64,000 nt of DNA from positions 14,275,475 to 14,339,474 of the forward strand of contig CM054183.1 of NCBI GenBank assembly GCA_028829895.1, in the 5' to 3' direction. Both the position numbers and the translations under genes were made by a program. Positions 1-12,985 of this stretch are shown one piece after another. The stretch is from Sinotaia quadrata. Taxonomy: Eukaryota > Mollusca > Gastropoda > Architaenioglossa > Viviparidae. Below the pieces are notes generated by a model, which was not told the DNA's origin, searched no databases, and worked only from the letters and a program-made list of their open reading frames with translations. Every line of letters starts with the position of its first letter. The first letter of the stretch is position 1.

Positions 1-3000
1 ATCAGTTTAATGTTTATTTAATGTTTAATGTTTATTTAAAACAAGTTATAAATAAAAATGTGGGAATTAAAATTTCAATCAGATCATAGATATAAATATT
101 AACAAACGTGACGATAGTAGTTTCATTGTGAGTAATCGGCCCTGGATAGTTCTGTGGATATGTCCCGACTACATGTGGAGTGCTTAGTATCAAAGCTCCT
201 CAAACCGTTGCATATAAGAAAGGGCGAAAAGAAATTTAATGAAAAGTATTATATTATTCCAATAAGTGATTGTTCCAAATCTCCTGTAATTTAAATCAAT
301 GCATTTTTTTACTTTAGTGGTGTTTTTCCAGATGTCAATTTTCTTTTGTTTTTAATTTGTATATTTTGTTATTTTTGCTGTTATTTTCTTTTGTTTATAA
401 TTTTTATATTTTGTTACTTTTTGTTCTTGTTTTAATTTTGTTTTGTTGTTTCGCTAACCTTTTATTTTTTTTGTTGGGATGTGTTGTATGTGTCTCAAGT
501 CTTTAGTTCTGAACAATGTAGAAAGGAAACAGAACATAAGATGGAAAATAGCCGAGTGTGTATACATTTATATGTTGTCAAAAGCATTGTTTTGTACTTT
601 ATAATGTTATTATTTCAAACAAATCTTATAAGATAATTGTTAGTCTTTCAAAACTTTAATGAACACCTTAATTTTCCTGTATGTTCGACGTTCAAATCCT
701 ATATGATTAAGTCCTTAGTTAGTTAGCAATTGTGCTATTTTTTTCCCCCCAATTCTTGTTGTATGTATTACTTTAATGAACCTTTGTTAATTTTGAGGAA
801 ATGTGAGATGAAGGTTGCTGTGTAACATATATCTATCACACTCATGACACTATCAGAAGGCAAATAGTTTCTGCGAGAGAATATCCTGCCTACGGAACTC
901 ACAATTGTCTACAGTATCTCCATAAAAATAATTATTTTTTTATTTGGTGTGAGTTTGATTGATTGAGTGAGTGAGTGAGTGCATTTACTGAGAATGTAAT
1001 TGGCAGCGATACCGCGATACCAGTAATAAACGTCACTGTGTTATCACGAGGGTTAGCAAATGATATTAGGAGAGCGGAACTAAGACCTGGTATCTCTGAA
1101 AGCTCTAGTCATCGAACATTGCGGTTCAGGTGTCCACGTAACGGTGAATGTTCATAGCAGCACGTAACTGAACATCATTCAACTTAAGTTTTATAACTAA
1201 AAAGAGCATTTGTGCGGACCGAATAGTTTAATTAATTTTTTTTTTTACGGTAAAACAAATATGTTTAATTCTATTCTATTTTATTAAAATTCAGCCTTCT
1301 TTTTTTATTAAACTCTATAAAGGAAAATGATGCAGACGTGGGTTTTTATCTCCCGAGGGTATGCAAATAAGCCCTCGATCCCTGACTTGGCGGATCTGTG
1401 CAGGTGTTGCGGCCATCTTTAGAAAGCCGACATCTTGTAAATTTCCTGGATGCCGTCCATCTGTCGTCTGTTCTAAACACTCGCTCCGCGCAGGCATCTA
1501 CTTTCCCGCCTGCAAGAATGTTTCGCCAGTTGCCAGTTCTCCAAACTGCTGGTGTTCGCACAACAGGCTCGCTCGCGGACGTAAATAACACTGCACAGAA
1601 CACATCTTTCACGTATTTCGTGCGTAAGTGGTAAGGGCCCAGTTGCGCTTCTTCTTGCTGAAGAAGTCGCAAATGGTCTGTGGCAAGAAAAACGGACGGA
1701 AATTGCGAGAAACGGGCTAATTGTTTTTCTAGCGTTCTGCTGTTTATGAAGCGAAATTGCTACGATTGCGCGCGGCGGTGAAAAAAGAGTGTTTCCTTCG
1801 GCTGGCTTGCTTTTAGACACCCAGCTGAAGTTTGCTGTGGCGTTTGGTCGTGCAGCCATCTATCCTCCAGCTTGTGTTTGTTTTTCCTACCTTACCTGAG
1901 TTCGAGAGTCGAATTCTTTTTATACACCCCTTTGCTTGTTTTTCGCGTCTTGTTGAATTCTGGGCAGTTAGATCCTAAACGAGCGGGCTTCGTAATGTGT
2001 TTTTAACGGCCTAGTTAGCAAGATTTTTATCTTCATATTTTCACTTTTGAGTATTTTTTGTCAATATATATATTTTATATATATTTTATTTATTCTTGGT
2101 GTGCATTTTACCTTATATATATTTTCAATCATCAATTGAAACGTGTCTCTTGCCCTTGGTAAACAATTTGTAACTGATACTCTGTTTAGATTTCCCCTAA
2201 TAAACATTAATTATTATTTTATTACCGGTGGCAAAGTCGACATATTTTGAAAGGTTTCTTCATTGCCACTCCTACTTCTACATACTACTACGACTACTAG
2301 AAATGAAATGTCACTAAGATAATAATTATAGCTACCTTCAACGATTTGATTAAATTGTGATTGCGTGTTTATGTGTGTGTGTCTCTGTGTTTATGTATTG
2401 CTGTTGCTGCTGCCGTAGTGGTTGTTTGTTGTTCGTTGTTGTAGGAGATTTCTTGGGACATGCTGCCGCTTTACGTTGTACGCTGTCGGATTGTTGTTAC
2501 CACCAACACATTCACCACAACCAATGCTTGAATGAGACTGCTAATTATTATTATCAAATAAATCTACACTTACAGTCAATGGTCAGAATGTATTCAAAAC
2601 TTAATACACCTTGACAAAACAAGAAAACATGACGTCATTTTCCTTCGACATTCCTCGTAATCTTCTATTCGTTGCTCATGACATAGCCCAGTAGGCTAAA
2701 CCCCTCAACGAAATAGCGAGATTCCGGTTCGATTCTCAAGAAGCGTTCTATTGCATGGATTTGACTGATGTGTTCGTGTTGTATAGAACTGTTTTCGAGT
2801 TCTTCTTTCATTTTGTGATCAGCAGCTAAATTACACAAGGTTGCATGCATGAGTGAGTGAGTGAGATTTAGGTGTTGCAAATTAAAATGACAGACATTTC
2901 GAGACCCGCGTTACATCGAGAGACACTGCAGTCCTGGACGGAATTGCCGTTTACTCGTTCTATTCCTGCGATAAATACAAAGTCGAGATCGCGCACGACA

Positions 3001-3490
3001 GGCTCCAAATTACCCACAAACCACTGCGAGTGTCGTAACACTTTTTCCGCTACAAGTCTTGACTTGCTTCTCAAAGGATCAAAATTTGGAGGGGAGTGGT
3101 GAACAAATGTATGACGCTGCTTGCAGCCAGACATCATGCAACACAGTAACACCGATTGTTTTCTATACTGCTGAAGCACAGGCTTGTTCTCAAAGACGCG
3201 TAAATATTTACAACCCCGCTGGCACCTCGTCCTAAACGCACCAAGCTTTTCAGAAGACACTGAACAAGCTTTAATTGTCCACAGAGGATTTGATAACGGA
3301 TTAAAACCCGGACTGAGGCAAATTACAAACAGTAATTTATCAATGTTACGATACCAGCCTCATGTTGACCTTCAAAGTATTATCTTCTGTCAGCATCAGT
3401 TGTCCCTTCTTTACCGTTTTTAATTTATGTTAATTAAGAAAGAATAATTTTCTTGTCCTTTTGTTACTTTCTATATCGCAGTAATTAATA
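1..3490. other. Non-coding stretch, upstream/5' intron region
   Basis: AT-rich DNA with no supportable exon. The segment from about 1330 to 1870 is richer in GC and CpG and is open in several frames on both strands, but no translation resembles a known family. An octamer-like ATGCAAAT lies near 1360. The 2870-3420 segment is also open on both strands without a recognisable product. It could be intron or 5' flank of the T-box gene that follows. Confidence 0.5.
2677..2760 (+). repeat. tRNA-like SINE head candidate
   Basis: A box A-like TAGCCCAGTAGG (2684-2695) is followed 42 bp later by a box B-like GGTTCGATTC (2726-2735), the spacing of a tRNA-type pol III promoter. The flanks do not fold into a convincing cloverleaf, so this is more likely a decayed tRNA-derived SINE or tRNA pseudogene than a working tRNA. 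A chance match cannot be excluded without other copies. Confidence 0.3.
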
Positions 3491-3727
3491 GAAATGCTTA
3501 CGTTATTTGTTCTTTAGATGCTCAATGGCGTAATTATTGGAAATGCTTACGTTATTTGTTCTTTAGATGTTCAATGACATAATTATTGGAAATACTTACG
3601 TTATTTGTTCTTTAGATGTTCAATGGCGTAATTATTGGAAATGCTTACGTTATTTGTTCTTTAGATGCTCAATGACGTAATTATTGGAAATGCTTACGTT
3701 ATTTGTTCTTTAGATGCTCAATGACTT
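3491..3727 (+). repeat. 49-bp minisatellite, about 5 copies
   Basis: The unit begins GAAATGCTTACGTTATTTG and contains TTCTTTAGATGCTCAATG. It recurs every 49 bp with a few substitutions (GGCG/GACA/GACG variants). Confidence 0.9.
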
Positions 3728-5954
3728 AATGATGACGACCTTTAACCTCGACGTTCGACGTTCTAGCATCTGACAAGTTAACCTTGCCGCACATTTCTGA
3801 CACCACCATCCACCCCCACCCAACCACCCACCCACCCCATTCAACACAATTTAACAGTCTGAAATTGCTGTATTCACCGCCTTTGTTAAATGTAAATACT
3901 ACGTCATTAGACAAATGCTTTCATTTATAGGTAAGACTATTTTCACGAGCTATGAAACGTTTGGCACTTTTGTTTACTGGAAAATTTGCTTCTCCCATTA
4001 ACCTCTTTAACGCAGAGATCAGTGGGTGATTTTTCCAAGCCCTGCTGCGTTCAATACTGAAGGGAGTTAACCTGACTAGACCCTGTGCAAAATGTACAAC
4101 TGCACACCCAGATCACCGCCACCATCAACACTCCGGGGATGGGGAAGGCCAAACAACCATTACTAATAAGAAATTACGCATATTTCTTCTTTTTTGATTC
4201 TTCTCTGTTGCTCTAGTAAACGTAAGCTCGCTTATTTTCCGAGTTTAATAGAATCATATTTCTTACTCTCTCCCCCTATCGAAATCATGTCGGCGCGTGA
4301 ACCCGACTCGCCAGTCCAAACCCAGTGCTTCCGTGTCTGTCCAAGCTGCTTCCATTCGTTTTCTACCTCTGCGCATGTCAAAACCAATTTTCTTTCGATC
4401 ACACAATCGCGAGAACGAATAAGTCCGGGTGTTGGGTTCCCCGATAACAGGTGTCATCAGGGGCGAAACGTAGGGGTTCCGTGGCCTACACCTTGCAGTG
4501 GCCGATAAGGCGCCGTCGGCTGTAGGGTTGTATCTCCGAGCTCAGCATCTGGCCTGCCAATGAAACTGACAAAGACGTATGGAAGCAGAATTGTGGAATT
4601 TCATGATTTTCTTTCCCCTCTTGAAAATCCGGTACAAGTGTTTTATTTTTATTTATTATATGTGCACTCGTGTGTGCAGGCGTATGAACGAGTGTGTGCC
4701 CTTCTGTGTGCAATGTGTGTTTAATTAAGAATTTCGTTTCATTTTGCAAGATTTGTGCTTCGTATGTTTTTGTGTACGAGTGTGTTTGTGTGTGCGTGTC
4801 GTTGTGTGTTTGTGAGTGACAAGATATGAATGAGTTCACAAACAACACACAATTAGTTGTACGGCATTTTAAAATATAAATTGGTTTTTCTCTCACGCAT
4901 GCGCATTCATTCGAATCTAATGCCTTTTTTATATTTTGAAAATTGGAGTGGAGTTATCTGCCCTTCGCTCACACTATCACTTTAAAACGAAAACGAAAAC
5001 AAACTCAAACACGACACCTAAAAGTACTAAAATTCTTTACAGATTTTCCCTCTCTCCATCTCCCGTTTTAATACTTTTCTTTATTTTCTATTATTTTGTT
5101 ATTGTTCGCTGTTTAGTCATTTAAAGAAAAATAATCCATTATAATGACCTCTTCCTGATACAATATCTAAAGTTTATCTTACAGCATTTTTACTGAAATC
5201 GTCGCCAAAGTGATCAACACTTAGTTTACTAAGTTCAAACTCTTAACGCATTATGTTCAGGCGTTTTTTTGATAGTAAAACATCGACTCAAGAATTTAAT
5301 GCATTAGAATCCGTCCCTTAACACATTAATTTCATTTTTGTTTTAATCAGTAAGGCGTTGGTTCAAGGTGCTATGTAATAAGTGTCAAAGACATTTCAGA
5401 CAAAATAAAATTTTGACTTAGTAGTAAAGAATGTATTTATTGTTCTAAGTTAATTTGTTGGGTGTATTCGCTTGTCCGACTCTTCAATGCATTTAGATCC
5501 ATTTCTGGTTTTCATCACCCAGAGGTTGTTTTGCCTACGTTGGCTTAGGCGCATGCAGGGGGCATGCTGAAACATTTCTAACCCTTTTTTGTTTCGGTAA
5601 TTTAACGAACTTCTTTGACTAGCTCTATGGTAGTAAGCACTTCCAAAGTTCGCATTCTTACAATGATGATGATGATGACGACGACGACGATGATAATGGT
5701 CTGCGGACGAATGTAACTATGGATGCTGGTTTCCTGTGCAACATTCATTAGACTCGCACACATACATACAATCACAAAGCGACGTGACTGGTCACTCACC
5801 AGACAGATTGCTCGTTCCCAGACACATCATTTCGCATCCGGACAGTAATAGACAGTTGGAAAACAAAGAAGAGTCTTATGAATGAGTGGTGGCAAAAATA
5901 TGTAACAACAGGGTATACTGAAACCCACTGGTTGTTTCAAGATATTACAACAAA
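3728..5954. other. Non-coding stretch
   Basis: No exon or family-level match was seen. The stretch includes a GT-rich segment (4660-4830), short GATGAT/GACGAC runs near 5665-5695 and CACC-rich patches near 3800. Its ORFs are short and of simple composition. Confidence 0.5.
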
Positions 5955-6086
5955 TACACTGTTATCGTTGGTACATTAGACATGTACAAAGTCTATACAA
6001 CAGACGTTACAATTTGAACATACACTGCTATCGTTGGTACATTAGACGTGTACAAAGTCTACACAGCAGACGTTACAATTTGAACA
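5955..6086 (+). repeat. 66-bp tandem duplication (2 copies)
   Basis: TACACTGTTATCGTTGG at 5955 and TACACTGCTATCGTTGG at 6021 begin two near-identical adjacent 66-bp copies ending in CAATTTGAACATA. Confidence 0.85.
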
Positions 6087-6213
6087 TAGTAGATTTCAGA
6101 CGGGAACACTACAACCTCACTTTATTGTTAAATTTAAAATCTTGGTTTCAGCAAGTAGGATTCGTGTGCGAAGAACGGTCGAATAGACTTGTTTCCATTC
6201 TACATGCACTTTC

Positions 6214-6483
6214 AGAAATTTTAAGAGTGGATCAAGGTCATATTTTCTAATGACTTTCATTCATCAGTCTCAGAAAAATTCTTTTACGTTCTTTTAAAAA
6301 TTATGTTTAGAAAGATTAAAGACAGTCCACTCCCCCAAAATCACACACACACACACAGAAATTTTAAGAGTGGATCAAGGTCATATTTTCTAATGACTTT
6401 CATTCATCAGTCTCAGAAAAATTCTTTTACGTTCTTTTAAAAATTATGTTTAGAAAGATTAAAGACAGTCCACTCCCCCAAAA

Positions 6484-6530
<47 letters not shown>
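6214..6530 (+). repeat. 143-bp tandem duplication ending in a (CA)n tract
   Basis: The block starting AGAAATTTTAAGAGTGGATC is present at 6214 and again at 6357, essentially identical. Each copy ends in a CA run: short in the first, about 46 bp in the second (6485-6530). The identity suggests a recent duplication, probably helped by the CA tract. Confidence 0.9.
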
Positions 6531-6534
<4 letters not shown>

Positions 6535-6941
6535 ATTCCTGTTTTAACAACAACCATTCCTTTTCCAGTTTTTGGCGCATCTGTTCAGAAATGAAATATT
6601 ATTTCCCAATTCATTTCTTGAACCTCTTTTGCACAAACAAAGCAAAAGAACATCATACTTTCGACATCTTTTACGAATTTTATTAGAGAAGGCAAGATCG
6701 TTCCCAACTCCACCACCACCAGAAACGCATTCCTTTTGACGTATCTATATGTTGGGGTTTTGTAATGATAAAATCACGGTATCCTGCCCGCCATAAACAC
6801 ATTCCTTTGTAGAATCTGATTTTGTTTTTTGTGTTTTCGTACTTTCTATTTTTTAAAGGAGTTATATTCCCTTATTTATTAGAATATTCTCTTTCGAGAA
6901 GAAATCCGACTGCTTCCACTCTTTGGGAACTGTTTAGTAAG

Positions 6942-7104
6942 CGATATTTACGTTTTTGTCTCCCTTTTATGAAATTTTGTTTACAAGGCAAACTTGATAT
7001 TTACGACATTTTGTCTCCCTTTTATGAAATTTTGTTTACAAGGCAAACCTGATATTTACGACATTTTGTCTCCCATTTATGAACTTTTGTTTATAAGGCA
7101 ATAC
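6942..7104 (+). repeat. 55-bp tandem repeat, 3 copies
   Basis: GATATTTACG followed by TTTTGTCTCCC and TTTACAAGGCAA (TTTATAAGGCAA in the last copy) occurs at 6942, 6996 and 7051. The last copy is partly diverged. Confidence 0.85.
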
Positions 7105-7205
7105 TAATTTGGTTGCCCCATTCCTATCAAAGAGAGGCTACATTCTACCCACCCATCCACGAAAATTTATTAAACGAATCTATCTGATTTGCCAGATTCG
7201 CTTGG

Positions 7206-7210
<5 letters not shown>

Positions 7211-7257
<47 letters not shown>

Positions 7258-7263
7258 TCTCTC
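7211..7263 (+). repeat. (CT)n microsatellite
   Basis: An almost pure CT run of about 50 bp. The 'SLSLSL' ORFs that cross it are artefacts. Confidence 0.95.
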
Positions 7264-7439
7264 AGAATTATTTGTAATAAACTTATTTAACGACAACTTA
7301 CAATTAGAAACCAGGTTTGTTGTTACTTACTACTACTTGTCTACTTCCTTTTAAGGTAAAATAACTGTCAAAAGATATAGGTAGAAGTCTGGTATAGGTA
7401 GTACGCACCAATTTATAAAGTAAATATAGATTATATGCA

Positions 7440-7440
<1 letters not shown>

Positions 7441-7529
<89 letters not shown>
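7441..7529 (+). repeat. Compound (CT)n(CA)n microsatellite
   Basis: About 35 bp of CT passes directly into about 55 bp of CA. A (TA)n run follows at 7651-7677. Confidence 0.95.
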
Positions 7530-7533
<4 letters not shown>

Positions 7534-7673
7534 TTTACACATTTATACAACTATATAGATACAAGAAACTCGTTGAAAATCAACATATTCAATAGTTTTT
7601 CTTAATACATATTATATGCACATGAACATAATTCTCACATACGCGCACACGTATATATATATATATATATATA

Positions 7674-8127
7674 TATAGGTACACTATACTACTCACAAAC
7701 ACAGCGGGCATACAAAAATCATTCCTTGTTAGTGTATATATAGATACACTATACTACTCACAAACACAGAGGGCATACAAAAATCATTCATTGTAAGTGC
7801 ATATATAGATACACTATACTACTCACAAACACAGAGGGCATACAAAAATCATTCATTGTAAGTGCATATATAGATACACTATACTACTCACAAACACAGA
7901 GGGCATACAAAAATCATTCATTGTAAGTGCATATATAGATACACTATACTACTCACAAACACAGAGGGCATACAAAAATCATTCATTGTTAGTGTATATA
8001 TAGATACACTATACTACTCACAAACACAGAGGGCATACAAAAATCATTCATTGTAAGTGCATATATAGATACACTATACTACTCACAAAGACAGGGGGCA
8101 TACAAAAATCATTCATTGTAAGTGTAT
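7674..8127 (+). repeat. 65-bp satellite, about 7 copies
   Basis: The unit contains GATACACTATACTACTCAC and CATACAAAAATCATTCATTG. Starts recur every 65 bp (for example GTGCATATAT at 7797 and 7862). The middle copies are nearly identical; the outer ones carry a few substitutions. Confidence 0.95.
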
Positions 8128-8953
8128 CCAACAAATTCCTTGCCGAGCAGTATCTTCTTTCTTTTATCTTCACACCCCCGCCCCCGTCTATTCCATCCCC
8201 ACCATCCCCACCACCGCTTCACAGAAGAGAGAGAAATCGTGAGCATTCTTTCTTCTTCATAGAATGCCGTATTCAGTCGACAATATACTGGCAGCGACCT
8301 TATACTGCATGCGACTTTGCCGCACGTCGCAAAAGTAGACTATGACACGTAGTAATGTCTTCTGGGCATCTGCACTCATTTCTGTCCTCAGTGGTACAAG
8401 AAAAAACATAGTTCAGCAGATGCCAACACAAGTACGACGATCTTCGTTAAATAGACCTCAAGTTTTGGTGTGTTTTTTATTTTTTTGTTGCAATACTCTA
8501 AAAGAGCAAATTTGAACAATACATACAATGCAGTACACACATACATTCGCATATTTTACGTTCGTTGCAAGCCGAGACTGCTCGCCTCAAATTAAACAAA
8601 AAGTACAAAAACAGAAGAACCAAAATAATAAAGGCGTTGTCTGAGGTGTGGGTGTTGATGTAAAGTGGTGTGTCGATGTAATGTGGCGAGTGGAGGAAGT
8701 GGTTTGGCAGCTCTACATGCCGCTAAAATCTCTTGGCTTGGCCGGGTTCCTAATCTGTCAGCTAATTTTTCTAGGCGTTCCGATGTGGAATCCTGGCTAA
8801 TGTCCCCGTGTGCTGTTTTGTCTCACATTGTCTCGGTCTATTTCCAGAGAGACATTCAACACTACGGGTGTGTAAGTGACTGATTATATTTGTTGTGAGT
8901 GACCTCTGAACTTTGAGTTCTGGGAGTGTGTGTGGTTGTGTGCGCGCTTGTGT

Positions 8954-8985
<32 letters not shown>

Positions 8986-10162
8986 ATAGTGATATGATGA
9001 AAAAGTGTTTTGAATTGCATATGCATGCAAGTGTGAGTGTGTGTGCGTGCGCGCGCGCTTTAATTACAATCTCTTGATAACTAAAACTATTATCTTCAAG
9101 TTCTGTGTGATTTTTAAGGTCGCAGGGTCAAGAAAATGTTAAATTACACATCTCGCTCTCGTCATCACTTCTCCCACCCCACCCCCGTCATTCCTTTTCA
9201 GTCTTTATCTTTACTCTCTCTGTATCTTCACTCTCTCCTTGTTTTCTCACCCCCTCCCCTTCTCTCTCTTCATTTTTCTCATTCTTTCTTTTCCATTTGG
9301 TTATCTTTTTATCTTTCTTTATTGTTATATTTTTTCTTTCTTTTATTGTCATTCTTTTTTCTCTCTCTCATTCACTCCCTCTCTCTCTCTCACTCTTTGC
9401 CCTTTATACACATATGCTGAAAATAAGCACGCTAACACGGACTCTTCACAGATCTCGCGAGATTTTGACTGCTACGAGTTCAGCTCTGCTCGCGTCACGT
9501 TCGTTGATATTGCAGGTCATTTCCTCCGTCACATCTTTCTCTTCATCCGCTGCCCCTCCCAGCTAATTTCACACAACACACGCCCTCTCCTTAGACACCG
9601 TACGATTGCGTGGTGTTGTTCAGCTCTCACTACAGATCGACCTTTCGGTGGGCCAGTTCACGAGCTATCTCGCGCTTCTGGCTACCGTTAATTGTCGGGA
9701 TATCGCCCACCACGTGTTCGGTGCATCTTGCTGCAGATCTCCGGGAAAAGACAATTCAGCCTTCAACCAGCCGCGCTCGACTATCTGGGATATTAGCACT
9801 AATTATTATTCGACGGCGGTGGTAACCGTCACGAGGCGTGCTTCTAGACTGTCACCCTTGTGTGTGGTTGCGCGTGTGCTTCTAGACTGTCACCCTTGTT
9901 TGTGGTTGCGCGTGTGCTTTTCTACTAAGTATGTGGTGGTGGGGATAGGGTTGGGGGTTGTAGTAGTAGGCGATGTACGTGTTCTGTACGAAACATTTCC
10001 CCATTGTCTTTGAGAAAATATCTTCTTTTTGAAAGAATGTGATATGTTGACTCTGCCACTCAATAATTTGCATCCAACATTTTATCAACGAACATTTCCG
10101 AATCATGCTTTTTTTTTTTTAATGTCCTCCAATATTCACAGCAATGTTACATCCAGACATAT
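8128..10162. other. Non-coding stretch with simple sequence
   Basis: Holds a (TG)n run at about 8948-8985, a pyrimidine-rich block (about 9170-9400) that creates long low-complexity ORFs, an exact TCTCGCGAGA palindrome (9453-9462), and a duplicated segment of about 38 bp near 9838-9920. The 9430-9850 part is more GC-rich and open in several frames, but no product is recognisable. Confidence 0.5.
9453..9462. promoter_or_regulatory. TCTCGCGAGA palindrome
   Basis: An exact 10-bp palindrome identical to a motif known from some metazoan core promoters. It lies in a locally CpG-richer segment. No transcript start or adjacent gene can be demonstrated, so this is a motif match only. Confidence 0.2.
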
Positions 10163-11588
10163 TGTGACACGGCGCGCCACTTAGTTAATGAAGATAATTA
10201 TTATCATTAATTAATCTTTCTTAACTAATTTAAAGTGGAGAGAATATTAATTTTATTTTGTTAATGATCCTCCAAAAGACACCATTCGTCTCTCACTTGG
10301 CGGATACAGTCACATAAGGTTTCCATGAGTGGAAAACTTCTAACTAAAGGAGAAGACAAATCAGTCTTTAATCTACTTTTAGTGAGCACCCCTCCACCCA
10401 CTTTCTTCTCCAACATAAGATATCAATATGTGTAACAAGGTCAATAAATTTAACCAATAAATTTATTTTTTTAAAAATTTATTGAAAGAAAAATCAAATA
10501 TACAGATGACAATTACAAGAAATAGATAACTAAACACAATATTCCATGAACCCATGTTTGGATAACTATTGTTTACAGTCTCTCTCTCTTTTTTATACCT
10601 ATATAATAATAAATATAATTACAGTTCAACAATAGAGTCAATACAAATTGCTGATTGCTGGTTAATCCTATCAAAGAACAGAAAGAAATGGAGTTATTAT
10701 AGAGTTAAATGTATACATTTATGTGACCTGGATTAACTACTGCTTGATAGTCTTTCACCTGCTTTTGAAAGAATGTTACAGTGCCAGCTCACCAAGATTT
10801 TTCACTTGCCTTTGTAACAACATCATAATGTCACAATGTCCACGTCAGCACGTGTTTCTGCCAAAGGTGGAAAACTCTGATGCGCTCTTCCTCTTGAACT
10901 CACACTCAAAAGGCACTTGATCACTGCAACATATAATTAAGGAGCAAACCTAAGGTTCTTGTTTATCACAATATAACTCCATTCTATCTGACACTCCATT
11001 CTCAAACTTACAATTCATGCAATAGTATTCACTATCCCCATGCATGCAAATGGTAAAATAAACACACTGTATGAAACAATGTCATATATTAATACACCAC
11101 TCATGTGCAGCTTAGTTCAAACATTTATAGTACTAAAATTTAATTCATATAGTAATTTCTACATAAAAACAAGTATAACATATCATAGTAAAATGCATGA
11201 CATGTTTCTAAGTCCATTCTCTCTCAATCAGTCAATTAAACTCACCACCCAAGCTAACGACTGCCTTTCAAACCAGACTTTCTTTCTCTACTTCAAATTC
11301 AAAAGTGATCAGTGTGTAGAATTCTCTACAATTAGTGAACTCCTTAACTCAGCCCATTGGCTAGTCTCGTTCTCATAAATGATTATCATTGGATAATAGG
11401 AAACTGCTTACTTAGTTTCCATTAGGTAAGCGATTCTAGAATAAACTTGCCTTAGGCTGTTTACTTCATACTCATACACTTTCAAAGTAACACCATAAGG
11501 AATGCCAAAGGAAGGGTCACTCTAACAATTTAGCAGTTTATATAACATTTAAGTTTAAAATAGGAAAGGGAAAATGTATTCTTTCACA
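10163..11588 (+). mobile_element. LTR-like insertion A (probable solo LTR)
   Basis: The 1,426-bp element starts TGTGACAC and ends TTTCACA, flanked on both sides by the 5-bp direct repeat CATAT (10158-10162 and 11589-11593). TG...CA ends with a 5-bp target duplication are what a solo retrotransposon LTR would show. Its body aligns by eye with the element at 36547-37929: shared GCCACTTAGTTAATGAA near the left end, CACTTGGCGGAT, ACAATAGAGTCAATACAAAT and AAAATAGGAA near the right. No internal coding region was seen. A non-autonomous DNA transposon with 5-bp duplications is the alternative. Confidence 0.75.
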
Positions 11589-12681
11589 CATATATCATTC
11601 ACTTTTGAACAGGTGCGATTCCTTTGTGTAAAGTTCAACAGCACCGATTCACCAAACCGACATTCAACCATTCTATTCTGCACAACACTGAATATCAAAG
11701 ACAAAGGAAACAAAACCAGAGAACCTTAAACACATTCCACCCCAAACAGTGAATCTCAAAATAGTGTAAGCAAACAAAACACGAGAACTTTAAACACACT
11801 TCATCCCTAAACATTGAATCTCAGAATACAATGTAAGCAAATGCATAAATGGCTGAAAATATTTTTTAAAAGGCTAGTTTTAACCAGGATACTGACCTTT
11901 TGCTGACAATTACTGAATTATAAAATTCAGATTTCCCACAAGTCCACAAACTTATAATTTTTGTATAGTCTGGGAATTATTTACTCAAGGTTTCTATCGC
12001 TGAAGGTCCAAAGGAGGTCTCAGTTTAGTTTCCCTGTCTAACACTATTTAAGCTTTCTGACATCTGTTGCCCAGATTTCCCCAACCCTTGGTGACACCCT
12101 TCACATCCGATCCTAGCTTCCTTGACCCAGGGTCACGATTCCTCACTTACAGGAATGAATACTTTAGGTCCGATTGTAGCTGGAGATTACATAACCGAGG
12201 GAGTAGGAAAACCATAGGCTGAGTTTAATTAGAATGTCAGAAGTTAGAGCAAGTTTAACATCACTACTCTGTAATGGGTTAAAGTATTAAAGTTACAAAA
12301 TATTATTACTATTTAAATTATTGTAACTATTAAAGTTTAAAATATTATTATGAGTTCAGATATATTTATCATTTATGATTTTAAAATTAAAATCCAGAGA
12401 AGGCGAGTCAACATGCCACAAACACACACATAACACTCGATTTAGATCACAACTAAAGTAACTCAAATGTATCTAAATTAAACGCAATTAGATCTCAACT
12501 ACAACAGTACGATTAGATCTCAGCTAAAACTAACTTATTGCAGTAACGGTGTACACAAATGGTCTCGTGAATACCTAAGCCGATTGAAGGTAAACACAGT
12601 CTAGAAAAGATGGAGCAAGACGAAACGCAAAGAAAGAAATAATGTTTGTTGATAATTATTATGGGCCATTTCTGAATAAAT

Positions 12682-12682
<1 letters not shown>

Positions 12683-12758
<76 letters not shown>
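12683..12758 (+). repeat. (GT)n microsatellite
   Basis: About 75 bp of pure GT; on the other strand it produces a poly-TH ORF artefact. Confidence 0.95.
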
Positions 12759-12759
<1 letters not shown>

Positions 12760-12866
12760 ATATGTGGGGAGATGGTGTGGGTGTAGGTGGGTGGATGTGG
12801 GTGTGTGAATAATCGATTTAATTTATTCAAATCCTGAAATACATAGGCCTAATGTGCGTCCTGGCC

Positions 12867-12985
12867 GACACGATTTAGTGGTAACATATCTTATAATCAG
12901 ACACGGTTTAGTGGTAACATATCTTACAATCAGACACGATTTAGTGGTAACATATGTTACAATCAGACACGATACGACGACATAT
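12867..12985 (+). repeat. 33-bp tandem repeat, about 4 copies
   Basis: The unit GACACGATTTAGTGGTAAC...CAATCA recurs roughly every 33 bp; the last copy is diverged. Confidence 0.85.

Noticed and set aside
1473..1859. 128-codon ORF on the - strand
   Set aside because: The opposite strand is equally open, there is no recognised domain or splice context, and composition explains the openness.
2684..2735. A functional tRNA gene
   Set aside because: Box A- and B-like motifs are present, but T-arm and acceptor stems do not pair; recorded only as a SINE-like candidate.
2868..3260. 130-codon ORF on the - strand
   Set aside because: No family resemblance, with overlapping ORFs on the + strand. It could be old repeat sequence.
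9136..9691. Long serine/leucine/phenylalanine-rich ORFs
   Set aside because: They arise from a pyrimidine-rich low-complexity block; three overlapping frames are open and none resembles a protein family.
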